The notes under the pieces were generated by a model. That model made no database searches. It saw only the letters and a list, made by a program, of their open reading frames with translations, and was not told where the DNA came from. DNA of 38,413 bases from an uncultured Sutterella sp. (GTDB taxonomy: Bacteria; Pseudomonadota; Gammaproteobacteria; Burkholderiales; Burkholderiaceae_F): contig CAAEPH010000041.1 in assembly GCA_900757865.1 (NCBI GenBank), forward strand, positions 1 through 38,413, written 5' to 3'. Positions 1 through 7,634 of the stretch are shown here, piece after piece. Position numbers and translations under genes: made by a program. Positions within the stretch are counted from its first letter, which is position 1. The number at the start of each line of letters is the position of its first letter.

Positions 1-99
1 CGTAATAGCAGCCGTCAACGTGGTCTTACCATGGTCCACGTGACCAATCGTGCCCACGTTAACGTGGGGCTTTGTACGTTCAAACTTACCCTTGGCCAT
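1..99 (-). CDS. tuf: Elongation factor Tu, N-terminal 33 codons (partial)
   Basis: Translation elongation factor EF-Tu, the cytoplasmic GTPase that delivers aminoacyl-tRNA to the ribosome. Only the first 33 codons are present; the rest lies beyond the left edge. The translated start MAKGKFERTKPHVNVGTIGH is characteristic, and the Walker A/G1 loop GHVDHGKTT follows at about residues 19-27. An AGGAG ribosome binding site (106-110) precedes the ATG. The gene lies downstream of tRNA-Thr and tRNA-Tyr on the same strand, the classical tRNA-tufB arrangement, and is probably co-transcribed with them from the promoter at 455-483. Confidence 0.97.
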   Translation of the reverse strand, partial: MAKGKFERTKPHVNVGTIGHVDHGKTTLTAAIT

Positions 100-183
100 C
101 TTTGGCTCCTGAACAAGTGAATTCCAGCCCCAAACTGATATTGAAGAGCACTGGAAAGATTATTAGAGAAAGGAAAAAGTGAA

Positions 184-258
<75 letters not shown>

Positions 259-351
259 GCGCTTCATGAGCGGGTGACGTGAGTTGCTCGACAATTCTAA
301 CAACCGGGAGTCCTTCCGCTCTGCTAGATTCGCTTAAGCGAAAGTTTCGCA

Positions 352-437
352 TGGTGGAGAGGGATGGATTCGAACCATCGTAGGCGTAAGCCAACAGATT
401 TACAGTCTGCCCCCTTTAGCCACTCGGGCACCTCTCC
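352..437 (-). tRNA. tRNA-Tyr (anticodon GTA)
   Basis: An 86-nt class II tRNA with a long variable arm, as expected for bacterial tRNA-Tyr. The acceptor stem is GGAGAGG paired with CCTCTCC, CCA is encoded, the anticodon loop CTGTAAA gives GTA, and the T loop is TTCGAAT. It is the first gene of the tRNA-tuf transcript. No tRNA-Gly is seen between it and tRNA-Thr, although glycine tRNA often sits there in proteobacterial tufB clusters. Confidence 0.96.
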
Positions 438-454
438 ATTGCGAGAGAGACAGA

Positions 455-483
455 ATTATGCCCCACCATTTTAGAATAGTCAA
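455..483 (-). promoter_or_regulatory. Sigma-70 promoter of the tRNA-Tyr/tRNA-Thr/tuf operon
   Basis: Reading the minus strand, a -35 box TTGACT (478-483) and a -10 box CATAAT (455-460) are separated by exactly 17 bp, about 17 bp before the 5' end of tRNA-Tyr. The close match to consensus suits a stable-RNA and translation-factor transcript. Confidence 0.8.
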
Positions 484-607
484 GGACCCCTCTCAAAAAA
501 TCCTTAAAATACGTGTTTGTACGTATTTGTTATCTGCAGTTCGCATTTTATCCTTTTCATATCTAACTTTTTGAACACGCTATTTCATCTTTTGACTTGA
601 ACCCGTA

Positions 608-2083
608 ATGTTTGAGACGTTTTCTTCACAATTGACCTTTTGGGGTCTCATGGCAGTTCTTCTTCAGATTGCCATTATCATCGCCGTCACTTTACGCGTT
701 ATCCTCACTCGGCATCCTCCTGGATCGTCCTTTGCTTGGATTACCATTACTGCCGTTATCCCCTTTGTTGGCTTTGTCCTTTATTTGCTCGTGGGGGAAC
801 GTCCCATTGGGCAATGGCGCGCCAAACTTTATCGGCAACTCACGTCATTGCATCAGTCAAAGAGCGAATTAAGCCAGTTACTACCGGTAGGACCACTGCC
901 ACGTGCTCTACACAACCACGAAAGTCTCCTTCGCTTGAGTACTGCGGTTGCACATTTTCCTATGGCAAGTGGATCAGAACTCCAACTGTTATGGGAAACA
1001 GACCAGATATTTTCAGCAATCATCTCCGATATTGACCAAGCGCAGCGAACTATTGATATGGAGTTCTATATTTGGCAGTCTGGCGGCAAAGTTCAATACG
1101 TCATGGATGCTCTTAAGCGGGCCCATCAGCGGCATTGTCGCATTCGACTGCTACTCGATGATTTTGGTTCAAGAGAGTTTTTGAAAAGTCCTGAATGCCA
1201 ATCCCTTATCGATCTCGGGATTGAGATACGCTCTGCCATGCCTATGCGTCTTTTAGCATTTTTAGGTTTGCAACGGGCCGATATACGACTACACCGAAAG
1301 AACATCATCATCGACAACGCCGCCGGTTACGTTGGTAGCCTCAATATGATTGATCCTATGGCATACAGTGATTCGAAAACCGTTGGTGCTTGGGAAGATG
1401 CCATGTTGCGAATTGAAGGTCCAGCCGTTGAGTCCCAAATGCGAGTTTTTGAAATGGACTGGCGCTTGCAATCACAATCGAGCCAATTGTGGGTCAACCC
1501 CCCAATGGAAGATGTTTACTTACAAAAGGGGACAGCAACAACGGTATGTGTTCCTTCGGGGCCATACACAACAGACCATGACCCTAATCTGTATCTCGTG
1601 CTAGAAGTGATCAATCATGCACAGCGCTCTTTAACCATTACGACACCTTATTTTGTGCCCAACGAACCCATTATCGTGGCACTACAAAACGCCGCTTTCC
1701 GAGGTGTCAAAATTAAGCTCATTTTGCCCGAGAAAAGTAACAGCTTGCTCGCCACCTATGCGGCTCGTCGACACTTTGATACTCTGCTTTCACTTGGAGT
1801 TGAAATCCTTTTTTATAAGGAGCGCTTTTTGCACACGAAATCCATCGTCGCGGACGGCGATTATGCCCTTTTTGGCACGGTCAACATGGACAATCGTAGC
1901 TTGCACATCAACTTTGAGATGATGCTCTTGATTATCGATAGCACCTTTGTGCGAAGCCTCCAAGCTCTGCAACGTCGTTACGAAGCTAAATCTGTTCAGC
2001 TCCAAACGACAAAATGGTATCGTCGTCCTCTCATAGAACGATTAAAAGAAGGCTTTGCACACCTGCTGTCGCCTTTACTTTAG
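608..2083 (+). CDS. cls: Cardiolipin synthase (PLD superfamily)
   Basis: An inner-membrane phospholipid synthase that condenses two phosphatidylglycerol molecules to cardiolipin and glycerol. The 491-residue length is close to that of ClsA (about 486). Two hydrophobic helices occupy residues 9-33 and 42-62, a PLDc_N arrangement. Two HxKx4D phosphodiesterase motifs follow: HRKNIIID at 229-236, continuing into GSLNMIDP, and HTKSIVAD at 409-416, continuing into GTVNMDNRS. Both catalytic His/Lys pairs are intact, so the enzyme should be active. No clear Shine-Dalgarno sequence precedes the ATG. The gene faces away from the tRNA-tuf operon and converges on the small membrane protein at 2092-2427, with 8 bp between stops. 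Confidence 0.93.
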   Translation: MFETFSSQLTFWGLMAVLLQIAIIIAVTLRVILTRHPPGSSFAWITITAVIPFVGFVLYLLVGERPIGQWRAKLYRQLTSLHQSKSELSQLLPVGPLPRALHNHESLLRLSTAVAHFPMASGSELQLLWETDQIFSAIISDIDQAQRTIDMEFYIWQSGGKVQYVMDALKRAHQRHCRIRLLLDDFGSREFLKSPECQSLIDLGIEIRSAMPMRLLAFLGLQRADIRLHRKNIIIDNAAGYVGSLNMIDPMAYSDSKTVGAWEDAMLRIEGPAVESQMRVFEMDWRLQSQSSQLWVNPPMEDVYLQKGTATTVCVPSGPYTTDHDPNLYLVLEVINHAQRSLTITTPYFVPNEPIIVALQNAAFRGVKIKLILPEKSNSLLATYAARRHFDTLLSLGVEILFYKERFLHTKSIVADGDYALFGTVNMDNRSLHINFEMMLLIIDSTFVRSLQALQRRYEAKSVQLQTTKWYRRPLIERLKEGFAHLLSPLL

Positions 2084-2091
2084 GTGCCACA

Positions 2092-2427
2092 TTATCGCTT
2101 TGGGGATGATGTCTCTTCGATGTCCTCGACATCAATCATCTCAATTTGATTCTTTTGCGGTGTCTGACTTTTCGTTGAGTATTCACGCTCTTGCTCAAAA
2201 CCGTAAGAGGTTTCAAAACCCTTCAAGGTGCTCTCCTCAAATTGGCGAGACTTCCACCAAATATAACCACCTAAAGCCATAGCGCCTACGATGCCGACGG
2301 CAACAATCACCAAAATGACAGGCAAAAAAAGACAAAACACCCCAATGGTCACTACGGTTCCGATTAATCCAGTCAAGAATCGGACCCAGGGAGTTTGGGA
2401 AGAATATTCGATTTGATATCGTGGCAT
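2092..2427 (-). CDS. Small integral membrane protein of unknown function
   Basis: A 111-residue protein that I cannot assign to a named family. It has a short polar N-terminus, two adjacent hydrophobic stretches (about residues 17-40 and 41-58, with VIVAVGIVGAMALGGYIWW), and a charged, mainly acidic C-terminal tail rich in Glu, Gln and Ser. That suggests a bitopic or hairpin inner-membrane protein with a cytoplasmic tail. A good ribosome binding site (AAAGGAC, 2437-2443) lies upstream of the ATG, which supports it as a real gene. It is convergent with cls and divergent from folE2, so it is probably monocistronic. Confidence 0.65.
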   Translation of the reverse strand: MPRYQIEYSSQTPWVRFLTGLIGTVVTIGVFCLFLPVILVIVAVGIVGAMALGGYIWWKSRQFEESTLKGFETSYGFEQEREYSTKSQTPQKNQIEMIDVEDIEETSSPKR

Positions 2428-2546
2428 ATGCTTTGTGTCCTTTTGATTAGTGACTTACTCTCGACTCAATGAGTACCATACTGCAAGGGGAATCTTATTG
2501 TAAAAGGTGTGGCCCCATTTTTAGGAGTTAATCACTCAAAACATAG

Positions 2547-2556
2547 GTAATATTAC
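2547..2556. promoter_or_regulatory. Perfect 10-bp palindrome in the folE2 upstream region
   Basis: GTAATATTAC is a perfect palindrome within the 375-bp gap (2428-2802) between the small membrane gene and folE2. Apart from it and the hairpin at 2600-2630, I see no gene or clear promoter in this gap. The palindrome could be an operator half of a metalloregulator site, but it does not match a full Zur box, so its function is open. Confidence 0.3.
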
Positions 2557-2599
2557 GTAAAAACACCCTTTTCTTTGTCAATTTTTATGATCTATTAAC

Positions 2600-2630
2600 A
2601 GAGTTTTTCACATAAAACTCTCTGCTTTTT
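2600..2630 (+). terminator. Terminator-like hairpin in the folE2 leader
   Basis: AGAGTTTT (2600-2607) and AAAACTCT (2614-2621) form a perfect 8-bp stem with a 6-nt loop. It is followed by CTGCTTTTTG. On the plus strand this resembles an intrinsic terminator or attenuator about 170 bp ahead of folE2. Confidence 0.45.
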
Positions 2631-2802
2631 GTAAGATATTGTCCAACTTTCCGGCGGATTGTGGAAGAAGGTTCTTTTCTCCCTTTGTTCCCCATTTTCT
2701 CGACATTGGCTTTACAGGCAATCCGATACCGATTAACACCTTTATTTTGATGAGCTTGATCTGTTCGTGTCACCAGAGCGCAAGCTTACTGAAACTTTTC
2801 CT

Positions 2803-3603
2803 ATGCAAAACAATTCTAATAGTCTCAATCTTCCCGACGTTCAGTCCTCTCACGACACACGCAACATTGCCATCACACGAGTCGGCGTACGCGACATCAC
2901 CTTGCCCCTTTGTATCGAATCCGAACAAGGGGACCAGCACACGGTAGCCAAAATTTCTATGACAGTGTCACTTCCTGCGGACCAAAAAGGAACGCATATG
3001 TCTCGTTTCGTGGCACTCATGGAAGAACAAACTAGCCCACTGAACGTACAACGCATTGAAAGCCTGATGCAAGAAATGCTCAAGCGCCTTGATGCAAAAG
3101 ACGGCACAATTGAAATTCGTTTTCCCTTTTTTGTTAAAAAAACGGCCCCAGTTAGTCATCTGCAGAGCATGATGAACTATGAAGCTTGCTGGATCGCCGA
3201 TAGCAAAAATGGACAAATTGAAGTCCATCAAGAAGTCTTAACCCCCGTCACGAGCTTATGCCCTTGTTCGAAAGAAATCTCTCGATACGGCGCCCATAAC
3301 CAACGCTCGCATTTAACTTCTACACTGCTGCTCTCTGCCCCAATGAGCTTTGAAGAGCAGATTTCCGTGAGTGAAAACGCTGCATCGTGCCAGCTGTGGG
3401 CTCGTTTAAAACGAGCTGACGAAAAATACGTTACGGAATACGCTTATGAGCATCCCAAATTTGTTGAAGACTTACTTCGCGATATGGCTCGTGCACTCAA
3501 TGCGGACTCCCGTGTGCTCGCTTATAGGGTTCAAGCGGAAAACTTTGAGTCTATCCACAATCACTCCGCGTTTGGCTGGATTGAACATGACAAGCGCCAA
3601 TAG
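2803..3603 (+). CDS. folE2: GTP cyclohydrolase I, FolE2 type (type IB)
   Basis: Converts GTP to 7,8-dihydroneopterin triphosphate, the first step of tetrahydrofolate (and queuosine) synthesis, in the cytoplasm. The 266-residue protein matches the FolE2 family: an N-terminal LPDVQSS-DTR segment, then RVGVRDITLPL, and the conserved SLCPCSKEIS segment with metal-binding cysteines at about residues 153-155. FolE2 enzymes tolerate several metals and often replace zinc-dependent FolE under zinc limitation (family knowledge). The frame could start earlier at a GTG (2767), but homology begins after the internal ATG at 2803, which I chose; neither start has a strong ribosome binding site. The gene is followed by a strong terminator and appears monocistronic. 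Confidence 0.9.
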   Translation: MQNNSNSLNLPDVQSSHDTRNIAITRVGVRDITLPLCIESEQGDQHTVAKISMTVSLPADQKGTHMSRFVALMEEQTSPLNVQRIESLMQEMLKRLDAKDGTIEIRFPFFVKKTAPVSHLQSMMNYEACWIADSKNGQIEVHQEVLTPVTSLCPCSKEISRYGAHNQRSHLTSTLLLSAPMSFEEQISVSENAASCQLWARLKRADEKYVTEYAYEHPKFVEDLLRDMARALNADSRVLAYRVQAENFESIHNHSAFGWIEHDKRQ

Positions 3604-3642
3604 GTAAGAAGATGACTAGTGAACATCTTCTACACTAAAACA

Positions 3643-3685
3643 CGACCCGTTACCCGAACAAGGGCAACGGGTCGACACATTTTTC
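3643..3685 (+). terminator. Intrinsic terminator after folE2
   Basis: A 13-bp stem with one mismatch runs from CGACCCGTTACCC (3643-3655) to GGGCAACGGGTCG (3662-3674), followed by a short T run. A second small hairpin, GAAGATG/CATCTTC (3608-3630), lies just before it, directly after the folE2 stop codon. Confidence 0.8.
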
Positions 3686-3773
3686 TACCCATTTTTTGCT
3701 CATTTGAATAGACAAGTTCATCGAACACGGTAAACTGTCCTCACTTAGTTAGGCATTTTTTCTGATTAAAACT

Positions 3774-5519
3774 ATGTTGTTAGCCAACCAGCAAGAGGCC
3801 ATCACCTCAATTATTTCTGAAGCCCTCTCACAACTTGGCGTCTCTGACGCTAAGGTAATGCTTGAAAAACCGAAAAGCGCTGAACACGGCGATATTGCTT
3901 GCAATATCGCGATGCAACTTGCTCGTGTGTTAAAACAAAACCCACGAGCAATCGCTGACAAAATTGTCACAGCAATTGAGGCGAATCCTAATGCGAACAC
4001 TCTCTTTGAACGCATTGAAATCGCTGGGCCTGGCTTTATTAACTTCTATCTTCCCGCCGATGCGAAATGGGATGTGGTTCGTCACATTTTGAGTGAAAAG
4101 ACACGCTACGGCTATAACACTTCACATCAAGGCGAAAGTGTGCTCCTCGAATTCGTGTCTGCCAACCCGACCGGCCCTCTCCATTTAGGGCATGCTCGTC
4201 AAGGCGCCTTGGGGGACACACTGGCCAACATTCTGCAGACACAAGGCTGGAAGGTCACCCGAGAGTTTTATTACAACGACGCTGGTGTGCAGATTTCCAA
4301 CTTAGCACACTCCATCCGATTACGTGCCCTAGAACTCCAAGGCCAAAAAATCGAGTTGCCCGAAAATGCCTATCACGGTGAATACATTGTTTCCATCGCT
4401 AAAGATTACTTAGCGAAAAAGACCATTGTAACGCACAGCGGTGAAACCGTCACATCCACTGGTGACATTGAAGACATCAATGCGATGCGCCGATACGGTG
4501 TTGCTTATTTACGCAACGAACAAGACGATGACCTCGCCGCCCTCGGGGTGAAGTTTGATAACTTTTATCTGGAATCTTCTCTATACACATCGGGACGCGT
4601 TCAAAAAGCTGTCGATGCCATGATTGAGTCAGGCCGCACCTACGAAAAAGATGGAGCTCTTTGGCTCAAAACCACAGCCTGCGAAGATCTCGGCATTCAC
4701 GACGACAAAGATCGTGTGATGAAAAAAGCTGATGGAACGTACACCTACTTTGTTCCAGATGTCGCTTATCATTTAGCTAAATTTGAACGTGGCTACTCTA
4801 AAGCTGTCAATATTCAAGGATCCGATCACCACGGGACAATTGCTCGAGTGCGCTGTGGCATCCAATGCAGCGCAAAAGTACTTGGGCTAGAGATTCCTGT
4901 CACCTTCCCTAACTACATTTTGCACAAGATGCTCTCTGTTATTAAAGACGGAGAACCTGTCAAAATGAGTAAACGCTCTGGAAACTATGTGACCCTGCGA
5001 GATCTTGTGGACATGGCTGGGCGAGACGCCGCTCGCTTTTTCTTGGTCAATCGCAAGGCTGACGCTGAATTTGTCTTTGACATTAATTTAGCCCAAGAAA
5101 AGAGTGATGAAAATCCGGTCTACTATCTGCAATATGCTCACGCACGTATTTGCTCTCTTTTTGCCAATGCCAAACAGCAATACACCATGCCCTCAACGGA
5201 TGAGCTATTACAAGCCGATTTGTCTCCTTTAAGTGCCGATACAGCCACAGCCCTTATCGCGCAATTGGCTCAGTATCCTGCAACACTCACTTTGGCTGCT
5301 CAAGAACATGCCCCACATGTACTGTGCTACTACTTGAAGGATTTAGCCGCAGCATTCCACTCCTTCTATAACGCAGAACGTGTTCTCACAGACAATGACA
5401 AAGAGCGCGTTGCTCGACTTGCTCTTCTTGCTGCCACCCGTCAGGTGTTGGCTAACGGCTTAGCGCTCTTGGGCGTCTCTGCTCCCGAATACATGGCTAA
5501 GCGTGACGAAGTCCAATAA
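3774..5519 (+). CDS. argS: Arginyl-tRNA synthetase
   Basis: Cytoplasmic class I aminoacyl-tRNA synthetase that charges tRNA-Arg. The 581-residue length fits the family. An N-terminal additional domain (about residues 1-100) is followed by the HIGH-type motif HLGHAR at 137-142 within SANPTGPLHLGHARQGALGD. KMSKRSG at 397-403 stands in for the KMSKS loop, and a C-terminal DALR anticodon-binding domain with YLQYAHAR at its start occupies the end. All active-site motifs are intact. It starts the plus-strand run argS-SPOR-dsbA, 17 bp ahead of the SPOR gene, an arrangement common in Burkholderiales. Confidence 0.97.
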   Translation: MLLANQQEAITSIISEALSQLGVSDAKVMLEKPKSAEHGDIACNIAMQLARVLKQNPRAIADKIVTAIEANPNANTLFERIEIAGPGFINFYLPADAKWDVVRHILSEKTRYGYNTSHQGESVLLEFVSANPTGPLHLGHARQGALGDTLANILQTQGWKVTREFYYNDAGVQISNLAHSIRLRALELQGQKIELPENAYHGEYIVSIAKDYLAKKTIVTHSGETVTSTGDIEDINAMRRYGVAYLRNEQDDDLAALGVKFDNFYLESSLYTSGRVQKAVDAMIESGRTYEKDGALWLKTTACEDLGIHDDKDRVMKKADGTYTYFVPDVAYHLAKFERGYSKAVNIQGSDHHGTIARVRCGIQCSAKVLGLEIPVTFPNYILHKMLSVIKDGEPVKMSKRSGNYVTLRDLVDMAGRDAARFFLVNRKADAEFVFDINLAQEKSDENPVYYLQYAHARICSLFANAKQQYTMPSTDELLQADLSPLSADTATALIAQLAQYPATLTLAAQEHAPHVLCYYLKDLAAAFHSFYNAERVLTDNDKERVARLALLAATRQVLANGLALLGVSAPEYMAKRDEVQ

Positions 5520-5536
5520 CACGCGAGGAGGTCACT

Positions 5537-6112
5537 ATGTCTCGGTTTTCAACTGGTTTCACTGGCTTTATTATTGGCGGAATAGCGGGTCTTGCCGTCG
5601 CTGCAGCAGTAGCCGTCTATACCATCAACTCCCCTGTTCCTTTTGTTGAAAAAGTGCAAAAAGTGACCGCCGATGTTGATCCTGCTAAAGCGCTCTCAGG
5701 AAACGTAGACCCTAATAAGGCACTCAATGTGGCTGCAACGGGAGGAACTGAATCAACCTCGACGGTGAATACCACCGCAGTTCAACCCGTCACAGCTCCC
5801 GCTCCTGCCTCTGCAGAAGCGAACCACGCTGAGGGTCAACCTCAGCGTGACGCTCAAGGAAAAGCGACACAGCCTGGCACAGTAACCCCTGTCACCTACT
5901 GGGTTCAGGCAGGCGCTTTCCGTTCTAGTAAACCCGCCGAAGAGCGCCAAGCCGCCTTGGCGATGATGGCTGTGGAAGCCCAAGTTCAGCAAGCCAATAA
6001 CATTTGGCGTGTCCGCGTTGGGCCCTTTGATGATCGAGCCAGTGCGATTGAAATCCAAAACATGCTCAATGATCAGGGCATCCAGGCCAGCATTGTTAAA
6101 CAAAACAATTAA
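5537..6112 (+). CDS. SPOR-domain cell-division protein (FtsN-like)
   Basis: A 191-residue bitopic membrane protein. One transmembrane helix lies at about residues 9-29 (FIIGGIAGLAVAAAVAVYTI). A low-complexity periplasmic linker rich in Ala, Thr, Pro and Glu spans roughly 60-118, and a C-terminal SPOR domain spans roughly 120-190 (WVQAGAF at its start and WRVRVGPF in the middle). SPOR domains bind denuded peptidoglycan at the septum (family knowledge), so a division-site role is inferred. A strong ribosome binding site (GAGGAGG) precedes the ATG. The gene lies between argS and dsbA with short gaps and is probably co-transcribed. Confidence 0.88.
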   Translation: MSRFSTGFTGFIIGGIAGLAVAAAVAVYTINSPVPFVEKVQKVTADVDPAKALSGNVDPNKALNVAATGGTESTSTVNTTAVQPVTAPAPASAEANHAEGQPQRDAQGKATQPGTVTPVTYWVQAGAFRSSKPAEERQAALAMMAVEAQVQQANNIWRVRVGPFDDRASAIEIQNMLNDQGIQASIVKQNN

Positions 6113-6134
6113 TCAACTAAGGGAAGGATAAAAC

Positions 6135-6779
6135 ATGATTTCTCGTCGTTCATTACTTGGGGCTAGCGCTCTTTTACCACTCACCCAATCCGTTTGGGCA
6201 GCCCCTTCCTACACACCAGGGAAAGAGTATCTTTTGGTCAACCCGCAAATTCAGTCGGATCCTAGCAAGATTGAGGTCACGTTATTTTTCGCTTACACCT
6301 GCCCTCATTGCTTGCAGTACGAACCCCTTTTTGACGAGTGGGCTAAAACAGCGCCAGCAGACGTCATTGTCAATCGTTGCCCTGTAGCCTGGCAACCCAA
6401 ATATTTCCCGTTCACTGAAACGTATTTCGCCCTGGAAGCTCTTGGTTTACTGGACAAGTTGAGCATGCCGTTCTTTGAAAGCGTGATTTACCAAACGCAC
6501 AGCTACGACTTTAACAATGCCGCTGACGACATCCAAGACTTCATGAGCAAAAATGGCGTTGATGCTGCCAAATGGAAAGCGACAGTCAACTCTTTCGGTG
6601 TTAAGAATAAAAATCGCGTTGCCTTCCAACTCTGGCAAGCCTACCAAATTGATAGCACTCCTATGGTTGGGGTAGCGGGTCAGTACACCTCTGGCCCCCA
6701 CCTCGTTGGCTCGAGAGCGGGGATGGCAGGTCTCCTAAATCACCTCGTTGATAAAGTGCGTAAAGAACGTCACGCCTAA
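6135..6779 (+). CDS. dsbA: Thiol:disulfide interchange protein DsbA
   Basis: A periplasmic oxidase that introduces disulfide bonds into exported proteins. The 214-residue precursor has a cleavable signal peptide (about residues 1-22, ending SVWA-A; the early RRSLLG resembles a twin-arginine motif but could equally be Sec). The thioredoxin-fold active site CPHC is at residues 56-59, an insertion helical domain occupies the middle, and the cis-proline segment STPMVGV comes later. Both redox cysteines are present. A GGAAGGA ribosome binding site lies just before the ATG. It is the last gene before a terminator in the argS-SPOR-dsbA cluster. Confidence 0.94.
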   Translation: MISRRSLLGASALLPLTQSVWAAPSYTPGKEYLLVNPQIQSDPSKIEVTLFFAYTCPHCLQYEPLFDEWAKTAPADVIVNRCPVAWQPKYFPFTETYFALEALGLLDKLSMPFFESVIYQTHSYDFNNAADDIQDFMSKNGVDAAKWKATVNSFGVKNKNRVAFQLWQAYQIDSTPMVGVAGQYTSGPHLVGSRAGMAGLLNHLVDKVRKERHA

Positions 6780-6795
6780 TTTCTTTTGTTATCGG

Positions 6796-6838
6796 AAGCG
6801 AGACTCAATTCTTTTGACGTCTCGCTTTTCGCTTTTTT
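6796..6838 (+). terminator. Intrinsic terminator after dsbA
   Basis: AAGCGAGAC (6796-6804) pairs perfectly with GTCTCGCTT (6819-6827), followed by TTCGCTTTTTT. It ends only 12 bp before the ATG of the following SDR gene. Confidence 0.8.
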
Positions 6839-6850
6839 GTCATCTTTTCT

Positions 6851-7627
6851 ATGTTTAACGTATTTATTACTGGCGCCTCGAGTGGAATTGGGCTAGCCCT
6901 TGCTAAAGAATTTGCTAACAAAGGAGCCACTTTAGGGCTTGTCGCTCGTAATCGTGAAAAACTCACTCAAGTAGCGAGTCAACTCCCAGGTTGGCCAGAA
7001 AAGATTCGCCTCTACAGTGCCGATGTCACGAATAAAGAGGAGATGTTGGCCATAGGACACGATTTTGAAAAGTGGGTAGGTCAAGTAGACATTGTGATTG
7101 CTAATGCCGGCATTTCTCACGGTGTCAAAACCGAATTTTACGAAGATCTCGACATGCTAGAAGCCATCTACAAGACCAATGTGTTTGCTATGGCTTATAC
7201 CTTCCACCCCTTCATTGCTACGATGAAACTAAAGCGACATGGACAGCTTGTCGGTATTGGCTCTGTAGCAGGTATTCGCGGCCTGCCAGGTTCTGAGGCT
7301 TATTGTGCCAGTAAGTCCGCAGTCATCACATATTGTGAAAGCCTACGTGTGGAACTAGGAAAGTCTGACGTTCTTGTACAAACCATTTGTCCAGGCTTTG
7401 TAAAAACAGAGTTGACCGCCAAAAACCCCTACAAGATGCCATTTATACAGACTCCTGAAGAATTTGCTCAACAAGCTGTCCAAGCCATTTTGAGCAGAGC
7501 CAGTTACCGAGTCATTCCTTGGCAAATGGGTGTCTTAGCCAAAATTCTTCGACTTTTGCCCAATTGGCTGTTCGATAAAATCACGTCAAAACGCAAACAA
7601 AAACCACGTGTTACAGCGCAAAAATAG
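6851..7627 (+). CDS. Short-chain dehydrogenase/reductase (SDR)
   Basis: A 258-residue NAD(P)-dependent oxidoreductase of the classical SDR fold. The cofactor-binding motif GASSGIG is at residues 8-14, NAG is in the fourth strand, and a Ser-Tyr-Lys catalytic set ends in the YCASK motif (Tyr and Lys four residues apart). Substrate is unknown; the family covers sugar, lipid and quinone substrates. The C-terminal end is basic (SKRKQKPR) and preceded by a hydrophobic LLPNWLF segment, hinting at membrane association. No Shine-Dalgarno sequence is visible, and the ATG lies 12 bp behind the dsbA terminator, so expression may depend on read-through. It converges on recQ, 7 bp between stops. Confidence 0.9.
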   Translation: MFNVFITGASSGIGLALAKEFANKGATLGLVARNREKLTQVASQLPGWPEKIRLYSADVTNKEEMLAIGHDFEKWVGQVDIVIANAGISHGVKTEFYEDLDMLEAIYKTNVFAMAYTFHPFIATMKLKRHGQLVGIGSVAGIRGLPGSEAYCASKSAVITYCESLRVELGKSDVLVQTICPGFVKTELTAKNPYKMPFIQTPEEFAQQAVQAILSRASYRVIPWQMGVLAKILRLLPNWLFDKITSKRKQKPRVTAQK

Positions 7628-7634
7628 GAAGTCC

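Noticed and set aside
5753..6103. Minus-strand frame of 116 codons inside the SPOR gene
   Set aside because: Antisense shadow of the SPOR coding region with no ribosome binding site and no recognisable domain.
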